Source: Micromonospora noduli
Lineage (GTDB): Bacteria > Actinomycetota > Actinomycetes > Mycobacteriales > Micromonosporaceae
Length of the DNA stretch: 46,292 nt
Direction: 5' to 3'
Assembly (NCBI RefSeq): GCF_003264365.1
Contig: NZ_PYAK01000047.1
Span: forward strand, 1-46,292
Shown here piece after piece: positions 15,365-22,564 of this stretch. Position 1 is the first letter of the stretch. Every line of letters begins with the position of its first letter. The position numbers and the translations under genes were made by a program. The notes below the pieces were generated by a model. That model was not told where the DNA came from. It was given only the letters and a program-made list of their open reading frames with translations, and searched no databases.

Positions 15365-15400
15365 TGAGGGCGCGCCGACCGGGTGGTCGACGCGCCCTCA
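15365..15400. terminator. Strong bidirectional terminator between recG and the LPXTG gene
   Basis: TGAGGGCGCG (15365-15374) pairs with CGCGCCCTCA (15391-15400), and the inner CGACC/GGTCG extends the stem after one mismatch around a GGGT loop. It lies between convergent genes. Confidence 0.8.
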
Positions 15401-15419
15401 ACTGTCAGAGCGGGTTGGT

Positions 15420-16382
15420 TCAGGCGGTGAAGCGAACCCGACGACGACGGGCCACCACGAACAGGGCGGCACCGGCGGCCAGCAGCACCACGGCGCCGGC
15501 GATGATGCCGCCGGTGGCAGCACCGGTCAGCGGCAGAGCAGGTTCGTCCTTACCGCCACCCTGACCCGGGGCGCACTCAGCCGGCTGCTCCCAGGCGATC
15601 GGCGCGGTGTCGTCGAGGCCCTCGGCGGCCGGCGTGACGGTCAGACCCTCGAACGCGTCGAAGGAGACGGAACCGGTCTCGCCCGGCTTCACGACAAGCG
15701 TCTTCACCTCGCCCTTGTTCGGGGTCAGGGTGAGCGTGACGGTCTCACCGTCGGCGGGGTTCTCAATCGTGAAGGTGAGCTTGTCGCAGGTCGACTCGAC
15801 CGAGCCCACCGGCTCCGCCGGAGCCGGGGTGGCAGTCGGGGTCGGGCTCTGGGTCGGAGGCTGGCTCGGCGACGGAGAGACGACAGTGGGGGTCGGGGTG
15901 GGGGTCGCCGACGGAGTGGCGGTCGGCGTCGGGCTGCTCGGCGAGGGCGTGGCCTCTGCCGCGCAGGTGCCCTTCGGCTCGGCGGCCACGGTCCGCTCCT
16001 CGGTCACGATCCGGTCGGAGCGCACCCACCGCGCCTCGACGGTCAGCTCGATCGTCGGCCGCTTCTGGTCGAAGCGGTGGGCCTGGGTGCCGGTGAGGAA
16101 ACCCTCGCCCTTCGCCGGGAGAGTGGCGTCCTTCGCCAGGCCACCGGTGAAGTCGGCCGGGACGGTCGACTCGAGCTTGGTGATCTTCGCGTCGATGTTC
16201 TCGCTGTTGCCGACCGTCCAGGTCACCTTGACCTGGCCGTCGGAGGTCAGGCAGTAGGTGCCGGAGGGCTCGGGGTGGTGGGCACTCGCGGGGCTCGCGA
16301 GGACGCCGACGCCGGCGATGCCGATCAACGCGCCCGCGGCGATGGCCGCGACGCGCCGGAACGGAGACTTGGGAGGGTTCAC
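15420..16382 (-). CDS. Sortase-anchored (LPXTG-type) surface protein
   Basis: A 320-residue exported protein. It has a Sec signal peptide (basic MNPPKSPFRR, hydrophobic core, cleavage after ASA at about residue 34) and an outer domain of about 110 residues. A Ser/Thr/Pro-rich stalk follows (about 147-190, repeating PTPTATPS-like units), then a second beta-rich domain of about 80 residues. The C-terminus is a sorting signal: LPLTG at 283-287, a hydrophobic segment and the basic tail RRRRVRF. It should be linked to peptidoglycan by a housekeeping sortase. Two cysteines per outer domain suggest disulfides. GTG 16382 has AGGAG 5 nt upstream. I do not recognise the outer domains; a structural or adhesive role is only a guess. 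It is convergent with recG. Confidence 0.85.
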   Translation of the reverse strand: MNPPKSPFRRVAAIAAGALIGIAGVGVLASPASAHHPEPSGTYCLTSDGQVKVTWTVGNSENIDAKITKLESTVPADFTGGLAKDATLPAKGEGFLTGTQAHRFDQKRPTIELTVEARWVRSDRIVTEERTVAAEPKGTCAAEATPSPSSPTPTATPSATPTPTPTVVSPSPSQPPTQSPTPTATPAPAEPVGSVESTCDKLTFTIENPADGETVTLTLTPNKGEVKTLVVKPGETGSVSFDAFEGLTVTPAAEGLDDTAPIAWEQPAECAPGQGGGKDEPALPLTGAATGGIIAGAVVLLAAGAALFVVARRRRVRFTA

Positions 16383-16553
16383 GCCTGCTCCTGGTGAGGG
16401 GGGTACGGATCGCGTGGCGGGAGGCCGGGAGACATCGTGACCGGGGGGTCACCTGCTCACCGGGGGCGTCGCGCGACGCGGTGGTGTTCCCGCGGCGAAA
16501 GCGGGGACAGGGGGAGACTGTACTGATGGGTGGTTAATGAGGGGAGTTCAGAT

Positions 16554-16611
16554 CATTGCCATCCGGCAATGTAGTCGATTCGTGATCTTTGATAGACCGA
16601 AGGTGTCGGTC
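16554..16611. promoter_or_regulatory. Two short perfect inverted repeats in the LPXTG/rsmD interval
   Basis: The roughly 370-bp gap between the LPXTG gene start and rsmD holds no convincing gene. It is locally AT-richer around 16530-16600 and contains CATTGCC-ATCC-GGCAATG (16554-16571) and GACCGA-AGGTG-TCGGTC (16595-16611). They could be operators for the divergent LPXTG promoter. No consensus known to me fits. Confidence 0.3.
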
Positions 16612-16750
16612 CGGTCACTGGGGACGGTGCGGCCACCGTGGCTCCACGGTGGATGCCGCGCCGTCGGGGCTGCTCAGGTGCTCCCCGTCGTCGCCGGCCG
16701 GCCAACCCCTCGGATCCGCGCCGTGCTGACCGGGGCCGCGCCGCGTCGCG

Positions 16751-16756
16751 TAGCGT
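16751..16756 (+). promoter_or_regulatory. -10 box for a leaderless mini-ORF before rsmD
   Basis: TAGCGT followed by exactly 7 nt and ATG 16764, the spacing of a leaderless start. Confidence 0.5.
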
Positions 16757-16763
16757 CGCGGGC

Positions 16764-16784
16764 ATGAGCAGGAGGAAACGGTGA
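16764..16784 (+). CDS. Candidate leaderless six-codon ORF (MSRRKR) coupled to rsmD
   Basis: ATG AGC AGG AGG AAA CGG TGA. The AGG AGG AAA codons are themselves the Shine-Dalgarno of rsmD, and the TGA overlaps the rsmD GTG as GTGA. An mRNA starting at this ATG would be translated for six codons, and the ribosome would stop directly on the rsmD start. The peptide is unlikely to have its own function. Confidence 0.4.
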   Translation: MSRRKR

Positions 16785-17344
16785 CCCGGATCGTGGCCGG
16801 GACGCTCGGTGGCCGGCGGATCGCCGCGCCGCCCGGCGCCGGCACCCGACCCACCTCGGACCGGGTCCGGGAGGCGCTGTTCAGTGCCGTCCAGGCCGAG
16901 GTCGATCTCGACGGCGCCCGCTTCGCCGACCTGTACGCCGGCTCCGGCGCGGTCGGCCTGGAGGCGCTCTCCCGGGGTGCCCGGCACGTGTTACTGGTCG
17001 AGTCCGACCCGCGGGCGGCCCGGGTGATCCGGGAGAACGTGGCGGCCCTCCGTGCCGGTCCGGCGGCCCGTCTGGTCACCGGCAAGGTGGCGACGGTGCT
17101 TGCCGCCGGACCGGACGGCGAGCCGTACGACGTGGTCTTCGCCGACCCGCCGTACGCGGTGCCGGACGAGGAGATCACCGCGCTGTTGGCCGCGCTGGTC
17201 GACGGCGGCTGGCTGGCGCCCGACGCGTTGGTGGTGGTGGAGCGGTCCCGCCGTACCAGGGAGTTCGACTGGGTGGAGGGGATCACCGCCGAGCGCAGTC
17301 GCCGTTACGGCGAGACCACCCTTTGGTACGGTCGCCGATCATGA
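16781..17344 (+). CDS. rsmD: 16S rRNA (guanine966-N2)-methyltransferase RsmD
   Basis: A 187-residue SAM-dependent rRNA methyltransferase. It begins MTRIVAGTLGGRRIAAPPG and has the RsmD signature RPTSDRVREALFS. SAM motif I is FADLYAGSGAVGLEALSRGA, and the catalytic motif is DPPY (122-125). GTG 16781 has AGGAGG 5 nt upstream and overlaps the stop of a six-codon ORF. The last codon and stop overlap the coaD start as ATGA. The rsmD-coaD pair is a conserved bacterial unit. Confidence 0.95.
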   Translation: MTRIVAGTLGGRRIAAPPGAGTRPTSDRVREALFSAVQAEVDLDGARFADLYAGSGAVGLEALSRGARHVLLVESDPRAARVIRENVAALRAGPAARLVTGKVATVLAAGPDGEPYDVVFADPPYAVPDEEITALLAALVDGGWLAPDALVVVERSRRTREFDWVEGITAERSRRYGETTLWYGRRS

Positions 17345-17823
17345 GACGTGCGGTGTGCCCTGGTTCGTTCGACCCGGTCACCAACGGACACCTCGACATC
17401 ATCGGGAGGGCCAGTCGGCTCTTCGATGAGGTGATCGTCGGTGTGCTGGTGAATCAGTCGAAGAGTGGCCTGTTCACCGTCGAGGAGCGCATCGAGATGC
17501 TCCGCGAGGTGACCTCGTCGTACGGCAACGTGCGGGTCGAGTCGTTCCGAGGGCTGCTGGTGGACTTCTGCCGGGCCCAGCAGGCCAGTGTGCTGATCAA
17601 GGGCCTGCGGGCGGTCAGCGACTTCGACTACGAGTTGCAGATGGCCCAGATGAACATCGGTCTGGCCGGCGTCGAGACGCTCTTCATGCCGACCAACCCG
17701 CTCTACTCGTTCCTCTCGTCGAGCCTGGTCAAGGACGTGGCCAAGTGGGGTGGCGACATCTCCGCCCACGTCCCCGACCCGGTCCGCGAAGCCCTCCAGG
17801 CCCGCCTGGGCCCCCGCCCCTAA
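17341..17823 (+). CDS. coaD: Phosphopantetheine adenylyltransferase
   Basis: A 160-residue nucleotidyltransferase converting 4'-phosphopantetheine and ATP to dephospho-CoA, the penultimate step of CoA synthesis. It begins MRRAVCPGSFDPVTNGHLDI, with the (H/T)xGH-type motif as TNGH. Further motifs are VLIKGLRAVSDFDYELQMA and the C-terminal SFLSSSLVKDVAKWGG. ATG 17341 overlaps the rsmD stop. In addition TACGGT at 17327-17332 lies 8 nt upstream, so an internal leaderless promoter is possible. An in-frame GTG at 17323 would add six non-conserved residues. The gene is followed by a dispersed inverted repeat. Confidence 0.97.
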   Translation: MRRAVCPGSFDPVTNGHLDIIGRASRLFDEVIVGVLVNQSKSGLFTVEERIEMLREVTSSYGNVRVESFRGLLVDFCRAQQASVLIKGLRAVSDFDYELQMAQMNIGLAGVETLFMPTNPLYSFLSSSLVKDVAKWGGDISAHVPDPVREALQARLGPRP

Positions 17824-17856
17824 CCTGCCCCCACGCCCTCGCTCCTTCACTCCCGC

Positions 17857-17924
17857 GATCTTGCACTTGTGGTTCCCGGACCGCCCCTTTCGGCGTCGTT
17901 CGGCGCGACCGAAAGTGCAAGATC
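17857..17924. repeat. Dispersed intergenic inverted repeat, copy 2
   Basis: GATCTTGCACTT (17857-17868) and AAGTGCAAGATC (17913-17924) are perfect 12-bp complements separated by 44 nt. The core arm is shared with the element at 4229-4295. Located 33 nt after coaD. The remaining sequence up to 18040 shows no gene. Confidence 0.7.
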
Positions 17925-18090
17925 GGCGCGGGGGAGGCCGGGTGGGAGCCGGGGGTGACTATGTCGCGACTCGCCGGGTTGGGGTGAGTGGGGCGGCGGT
18001 GGGGCCGGCACGACATGATTGGTGGCGCGGGGAACGGCCGTAGCCCGCATCATGGAGGTCGGCCGACGAACGACAGGAGTGAGGTAGCCG

Positions 18091-18588
18091 GTGGACCCGC
18101 TCGATCGCATCGACGAACTGATCGCCATCCTGGAGCAGGCCCGCTCCGTCCCGATGTCGCGCAACAACTGCATGGTCGACCGGGGTGAGATGATCGCTGC
18201 CCTCGATGAGATGCGTGCCGATCTCCCCGCCGACCTGCGTCGCGCCGCCGCGCTCCTCGAGGAGCGCGACAAGATCATGGAAGCCGGCAAGCGCGAGGCG
18301 GACCGGATCATCAGCGAGGGTGAGGCAGAACACGCCCGCCTGGTCTCCGTGAACGAGATCACCGTGTCGGCCGAGCACGAGGGCGCCCGGATCATCGGCG
18401 AGGCCCGCGCCGAGGCGCAGCGCCTGCGTGAGGAGGTCGACGACTACGTCGACACCGCGCTGGCCAACTTCGAGCAGTTCCTCACCCGGGCGCTGGCCTC
18501 GATAGAGCGCGGCCGGGACAAGATGCACGCGCTGCGCGAGATCGGCACCTTCGCTGGGGATGAGGCGGAACGCCCGCTACCCTTCTGA
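18091..18588 (+). CDS. sepIVA: SepIVA-like DivIVA-family cell division protein
   Basis: A 165-residue protein that is largely coiled coil (about residues 45-150: LRRAAALLEERDKIMEAGKR, then ARIIGEARAEAQRLREEVDD). The N-terminus MDPLDRIDELIAILEQARSV and the SRNNCMVDRGEM segment match the actinobacterial family that includes mycobacterial SepIVA (Rv2927c), an essential septation/elongation factor. The position between coaD and DUF177-rnc is conserved. GTG 18091 has GAGG 6 nt upstream. An 11-codon ORF (ATG 18052, stop 18085-18087) ends 3 nt before the start, preceded by an imperfect TAGCCC box. It probably acts at the membrane through partners. Confidence 0.85.
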   Translation: MDPLDRIDELIAILEQARSVPMSRNNCMVDRGEMIAALDEMRADLPADLRRAAALLEERDKIMEAGKREADRIISEGEAEHARLVSVNEITVSAEHEGARIIGEARAEAQRLREEVDDYVDTALANFEQFLTRALASIERGRDKMHALREIGTFAGDEAERPLPF

Positions 18589-18697
18589 GCGGCACCTCAC
18601 CAGCCGACTTCTCAGGCGGGCGTCGCCCCCGGTTCGACGGTCCGGCGGTCGTCCAGGTAACCTTTTTTGTCGGCCTCTCACCGGCCGGAGTCTAACT

Positions 18698-19261
18698 ATG
18701 CCCAAGCACTCGCCATCGACACTCAACCCCAGGTCGCCGTTGGTCCTCGACACGAGGGACCTCCCGCGTCGCCCTGGCGCGTTGCGTGAGGTCCGGCGGG
18801 TCGTGCCGGCACCGGCGGACCTCGGTGTGGAGTTGATCGGCGTGCCGGAGGGCGCGGACCTCGACCTCGATCTGAGGTTGCAGTCGGTGTCCGAGGGCGT
18901 GCTCGTCTCCGGGACCATCACCGGTCCCGTCCGGGGCGAGTGCGGCCGTTGCCTGCGCGAGATCAACGACTCGATGGGCGTGACGATCCAGGAGCTGTAC
19001 GCGTACGAGGACAGCACCACGGACGCCACGACCGACGAGGACGAGGTGGGCCGGATGCAGGGCGATCTGATCGACCTGGAGCCGGCGCTGCGGGACGCGT
19101 TGGTGCTCACGCTGCCGACCAACCCGCTCTGCCGGGAGGACTGCCCAGGACTGTGCCCCGAATGCGGGGCGCACTGGGACGATCTGCCGGCCGACCACAG
19201 TCACCAGCAGATCGACCCGCGTTGGGCGGGCCTGTCGCAACTGACCGTTACAGAGGAGTAA
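18698..19261 (+). CDS. DUF177 (YceD-type) protein
   Basis: A 187-residue protein starting MPKHSPSTLNPRSPLVLDTR. Two cysteine clusters are visible: GECGRCLREI near residue 85 and CREDCPGLCPECGAHW near residue 146, the latter typical of the DUF177 C-terminus and likely metal-binding. Between them is an acidic stretch (YEDSTTDATTDEDE). In bacteria and plants the family sits next to rpmF and is linked to 23S rRNA maturation or L32 supply. The ATG at 18698 has GGAG 7 nt upstream. The frame is open to 18560, but the upstream part contains a T-run and looks non-coding. rpmF follows after 5 nt. Confidence 0.9.
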   Translation: MPKHSPSTLNPRSPLVLDTRDLPRRPGALREVRRVVPAPADLGVELIGVPEGADLDLDLRLQSVSEGVLVSGTITGPVRGECGRCLREINDSMGVTIQELYAYEDSTTDATTDEDEVGRMQGDLIDLEPALRDALVLTLPTNPLCREDCPGLCPECGAHWDDLPADHSHQQIDPRWAGLSQLTVTEE

Positions 19262-19266
19262 GAACC

Positions 19267-19440
19267 GTGGCCGTCCCGAAGCGCAAGATGTCGCGCAGCA
19301 ACACCCGGTCCCGCCGGGCGAACTGGAAGGCGACAGTGGTCGCGACCGTTGCGTGCCCGCAGTGCAAGTCCCCGAAGCTGCCGCACGCCGCCTGCTCCGT
19401 CTGCGGCACCTACAACGGCCGCCAGGTTCTCGAGGTCTGA
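19267..19440 (+). CDS. rpmF: 50S ribosomal protein L32, zinc-ribbon form
   Basis: A 57-residue protein beginning MAVPKRKMSRSNTRSRR, with CPQC and CSVC zinc-ribbon pairs (about residues 30-46). GTG 19267 uses GAGGAG at 19253-19258, inside the end of the DUF177 gene, so the two are coupled. It ends YNGRQVLEV, as usual for the family. Confidence 0.97.
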   Translation: MAVPKRKMSRSNTRSRRANWKATVVATVACPQCKSPKLPHAACSVCGTYNGRQVLEV

Positions 19441-19452
19441 CCTGGACGCCGA

Positions 19453-20538
19453 GTGACGCCCCCGACCCCAGGTCGGGCGGCGCGCGCATCCTGGCATTCG
19501 CCCGGTGCTCCGGCTCCCTCCGACGCCGGCCGGCCCAATCCGGCCGGCGTTCCGGTGGAGCCGGGCGCCGCGCGGATCGCCGTTGACCTCCTCGGCGGGG
19601 ACGACGCTCCCGCCGTCGTGGTTGACGGCGCTCTGCGGGCCATGCGCGCCGACCCTGACCTGCATCTGCTTCTCGTCGGTCCGACTGAGGTCGCCGACGA
19701 GCTGATTGCTGCCCTCGATCCGGCGCAACGCGCCCGGATCACGGTGCGGCCCGTTCGCGACGTAGTCGGCATGGCCGACCATCCCAGCGCCGCCCGCTCC
19801 GAGAGCACCGTCCGGGCCGCGGTCACCGCCGTCCGGGACGGGACCGCCGACGCCCTGGTCTCCGCCGGCGCCACCGGCGCCACAGTCACCGCAGCCGTGC
19901 TCGGCCTCGGCCGCTCGCCGGAGATCCGCCAACCCGCGCTGGCCGCCACCCTGCCCGCCGTGGCGGGACCTGTCGTGTTGCTCGACGTCGGCGGCTCCCT
20001 GGAACCCCGCCCGGCCACCCTCGCCCGCCACGCCGTGCTCGGCGCCGCGTACGCGGCGGTGGCCCACTCGATCGCCGCGCCCCGGGTCGGGCTGCTCTCG
20101 GTCGGCACCGAGGCCGGCAAGGGCGACCGGGTCCGCCGCGCCACCGACCCCCTGCTCGCCGTCGAACCGCTGCCCGGCGGGGCGCGCTACGTCGGCCTGG
20201 TCGAGGGGTACGACGTGGCCCTCGGTGCGCGCGCAGATGTGGTCGTCACCGACGGCTTCACCGGTAACGTGCTGCTCAAGGCCATCGAGGGCGCGTACGC
20301 GATGGCCGGCGGCCCACCTGCCCAGGGCGGCGCGCCCCGCGCGGCGGCCCTGCTGGGCGTCGCGGGGACGGTGGTCGTCTGTCACGGGTCCGCCCGCGCC
20401 GACGACGTCGCCTCCGGCATAGCTCTCGCCGCCCACCTGTGGCGGCGGCGCGCCACCGATCTGGTCTCCGCGTTGCTCGACCGCGACGCCGCGACGGATC
20501 GCACCGACCGCTCCACCGACACCGAGGTACGCACATGA
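19453..20538 (+). CDS. plsX: Phosphate acyltransferase PlsX
   Basis: A 361-residue enzyme making acyl-phosphate from acyl-ACP, the first step of bacterial phosphatidate synthesis. The family core IAVDLLGGDDAPAVVVDGAL starts near residue 42, after a variable 40-residue Pro/Ala-rich extension. Further motifs are ALVSAGATGATVTAA, LLDVGGSLEPRP, RVGLLSVGTEAGKG and VVVTDGFTGNVLLKAIEG. The typical lysine/histidine region is retained. GTG 19453 lies 12 nt after rpmF. The stop overlaps the rnc ATG as ATGA. Together with plsC and gpsA elsewhere in the window it covers most of phosphatidate synthesis. Confidence 0.93.
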   Translation: MTPPTPGRAARASWHSPGAPAPSDAGRPNPAGVPVEPGAARIAVDLLGGDDAPAVVVDGALRAMRADPDLHLLLVGPTEVADELIAALDPAQRARITVRPVRDVVGMADHPSAARSESTVRAAVTAVRDGTADALVSAGATGATVTAAVLGLGRSPEIRQPALAATLPAVAGPVVLLDVGGSLEPRPATLARHAVLGAAYAAVAHSIAAPRVGLLSVGTEAGKGDRVRRATDPLLAVEPLPGGARYVGLVEGYDVALGARADVVVTDGFTGNVLLKAIEGAYAMAGGPPAQGGAPRAAALLGVAGTVVVCHGSARADDVASGIALAAHLWRRRATDLVSALLDRDAATDRTDRSTDTEVRT

Positions 20539-21512
20539 GCAACGACAAGCGGCGGCGGGCGTCCGTCGGTCACCTGGAAGCCGCCTTCGGAGTGAGCCTG
20601 GAACCCGAGCTGCTCCAGCGCGCGTTGACCCACCGGTCGTACGCGTACGAGAACGGCGGGCTGCCGACCAACGAGCGGCTGGAGTTCCTCGGCGACTCGG
20701 TGCTCGGCGTGGTGATCACCACGGCGCTCTTCCACAACCACCCGGATCTGCCCGAGGGGCAGTTGGCCAAGTTGCGGGCCAGCGTGGTCAACATGCGGGC
20801 GCTCGCCGACGTGGCCCGCGGCCTGGGCCCGGACGGGCTGGGCGCGTACCTGCTGCTCGGGAAGGGCGAGGAGACGACCGGGGGCCGGGACAAGGCGAGC
20901 ATCCTCGCCGACACGCTGGAGGCGCTGCTCGGCGCGATCTACCTCCAGTACGGCCTGGACACCACGGGCATCGTCATCCACCGGCTCTTCGACCCGCTGA
21001 TGGCCGAGTCGGCTGGTCGCGGGGCCGCCCTGGACTGGAAGACCAGCCTCCAGGAGCTGACGGCGGCGCTCGGGCTCGGCGTCCCGGAGTACCGGATCGA
21101 GGGCACCGGCCCGGATCACCTCAAGACGTTCACCGCCTGGGTGGTGGTGGCCGGCATCCGGTACGGCGGCGCCGAGGGGCGCAGCAAGAAGGAGGCCGAG
21201 CAGCGGGCCGCCGAGGCCGCCTGGCGGACGCTCGCCGAGCAGAACGGCCAAGCCGGCGACGACGGCAAGGACAGCCAAGCCAGCATCGACGGCAAGGACG
21301 GGCGGGTCGGCGACGACCGCCGGAACGGTCGGGTCGGCGACGACCGCACGGACCAGCCGATCGACCCGGACGACGCGGCCGACCGGGACGAGCCGTTCGG
21401 GCCGCTGGAGCGCGCCGAGCGGGCGGCTCATGCCGAGCAGGCCGACCACCTGGCTCAGGCACTGCCGGCCGGGGGCGCCGACGGTCACGAGACGGGTCGG
21501 CGGCGTGCCTGA
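20535..21512 (+). CDS. rnc: Ribonuclease III with a long acidic repeat-containing C-terminal tail
   Basis: A 325-residue dsRNA endonuclease for rRNA and mRNA processing. The signature NERLEFLGDSVLG is at residues 46-58, the second acidic site DTLEALLGAIY at about 126-136, and the dsRBD runs from about 167 to 235 (WKTSLQELTAALG ... SKKEAEQRAAEAAW). Typical RNase III ends near here, at about 230-250 residues. This one continues for about 90 residues with a hydrophilic, Asp/Arg-rich tail that includes the repeated unit NGRVGDDR-like (about 256-271) and ends GRRRA. ATG 20535 overlaps the plsX stop. The tail's DNA carries near-identical direct repeats, so it may vary in length between strains. mutM starts 8 nt inside the 3' end. 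Confidence 0.94.
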   Translation: MSNDKRRRASVGHLEAAFGVSLEPELLQRALTHRSYAYENGGLPTNERLEFLGDSVLGVVITTALFHNHPDLPEGQLAKLRASVVNMRALADVARGLGPDGLGAYLLLGKGEETTGGRDKASILADTLEALLGAIYLQYGLDTTGIVIHRLFDPLMAESAGRGAALDWKTSLQELTAALGLGVPEYRIEGTGPDHLKTFTAWVVVAGIRYGGAEGRSKKEAEQRAAEAAWRTLAEQNGQAGDDGKDSQASIDGKDGRVGDDRRNGRVGDDRTDQPIDPDDAADRDEPFGPLERAERAAHAEQADHLAQALPAGGADGHETGRRRA

Positions 21513-22362
21513 GCTACCCGAGGTGGAGACCGTCCGACAGGGGGTGGCCCAGTGGGTCGTCGGCCGTCGGATCGCCTCCGTCGAGGTTCGTCATCCGCGT
21601 GCGGTCCGCCGGCACGCTCCCGGCGACGTGCACTTCGCCGACGTGCTCGCCGGCCGGACGGTGCTGGACGCCCGCCGTCGCGGCAAGTACCTGTGGCTGC
21701 CACTGGACAGCGGTGACGCGATCGTCGGGCACCTCGGCATGTCGGGTCAACTGCTGCTCCAGCCACCGGGGACGACGGACGAGACCCACCTTCGGGTCCG
21801 GTTCCGGTTCAGCGACGACGGCCCGGAGCTGCGTTTCGTCGACCAGCGAACGTTCGGCGGGCTCTCGGTGAGCGAGGGCGGCGCCGAGCTGCCCGACGAG
21901 ATCGCGCACATCGCCCGCGACCCGATGGACCCGGAGTTCTCCGACGAGGCGTTCGTCGCGGCGCTGCGCCGCCGGCACACCGAGGTGAAGCGGGCACTGC
22001 TCGACCAGACCCTGATCTCCGGGGTGGGCAACATCTACGCCGACGAGGCGCTCTGGCGCGCCAAGCTGCACGGCGGCCGACCCACCGACGCGTTGACCGG
22101 CCCGGCCGCACAGCGCCTGCTCGGCCACGTCCGCGACGTGCTGGCCGAGGCGATCAGCGAGGGCGGCACCAGCTTCGACGCCCTCTACGTGAACGTCAAC
22201 GGCGAGAGTGGCTACTTCGACCGGGCGCTCAACGCCTACGGCCGCGAGGGCGAGCCGTGCCGGCGGTGTGGCGCGCCGATCCGCCGCGAGGCGTTCATGA
22301 ACCGGTCCTCGTACAGCTGCCCGCACTGTCAGCCACGGCCCCGGGGTTCCCTTCGGGGATGA
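21505..22362 (+). CDS. mutM: Formamidopyrimidine-DNA glycosylase
   Basis: A 285-residue bifunctional glycosylase/lyase removing 8-oxoguanine and FapyG. The mature N-terminus PELPEVETV carries the catalytic Pro and Glu. Further motifs are GRRIASVEV, GHLGMSGQLL and DQTLISGVGNIYADEALW (H2TH region). The C-terminal zinc finger CRRCG...YSCPHCQP ends the protein. GTG 21505 gives exactly the expected start and overlaps the rnc 3' end by 8 nt, so it is translationally coupled. The short tail after the zinc finger (PRGSLRG) is unremarkable. Confidence 0.96.
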   Translation: MPELPEVETVRQGVAQWVVGRRIASVEVRHPRAVRRHAPGDVHFADVLAGRTVLDARRRGKYLWLPLDSGDAIVGHLGMSGQLLLQPPGTTDETHLRVRFRFSDDGPELRFVDQRTFGGLSVSEGGAELPDEIAHIARDPMDPEFSDEAFVAALRRRHTEVKRALLDQTLISGVGNIYADEALWRAKLHGGRPTDALTGPAAQRLLGHVRDVLAEAISEGGTSFDALYVNVNGESGYFDRALNAYGREGEPCRRCGAPIRREAFMNRSSYSCPHCQPRPRGSLRG

Positions 22363-22513
22363 CCCGGAGCCGGCTCGGGGCGATGCCGGCGGGTCGCGGC
22401 CTGTCGCTCCGGGGTGGACCCCGGTGTACGTCCGGATCGCGGTTCGGCCCCCGGCGAACCCACCCCCGCACCCGGTCCGGTGGTTCCAGGGTGGGCCCGG
22501 GTCGATCCCCGAT

Positions 22514-22540
22514 GTGACCGCCTCGTCACGCACCTAGCGT
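22514..22540 (+). promoter_or_regulatory. MMPL gene promoter with an inverted repeat
   Basis: TAGCGT (22535-22540) is a TANNNT -10 box 25 nt before GTG 22565. The perfect repeat GTGAC-N6-GTCAC (22514-22529) lies where the -35 region would be and may be an operator. A CRP site is unlikely because the spacing between TGTGA and TCACG is 8, not 6. Confidence 0.4.
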
Positions 22541-22564
22541 CAGCACCGTTGACAGGGGGTTGAC

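Noticed and set aside
18663..18668. Run of six T before the DUF177 gene as a terminator of sepIVA
   Set aside because: No stable GC-rich stem of adequate length directly precedes it.
22513..22530. CRP-type site TGTGA...TCACG upstream of the MMPL gene
   Set aside because: The spacing between half-sites is 8, whereas the CRP consensus has 6. Kept only as a generic GTGAC-N6-GTCAC inverted repeat.
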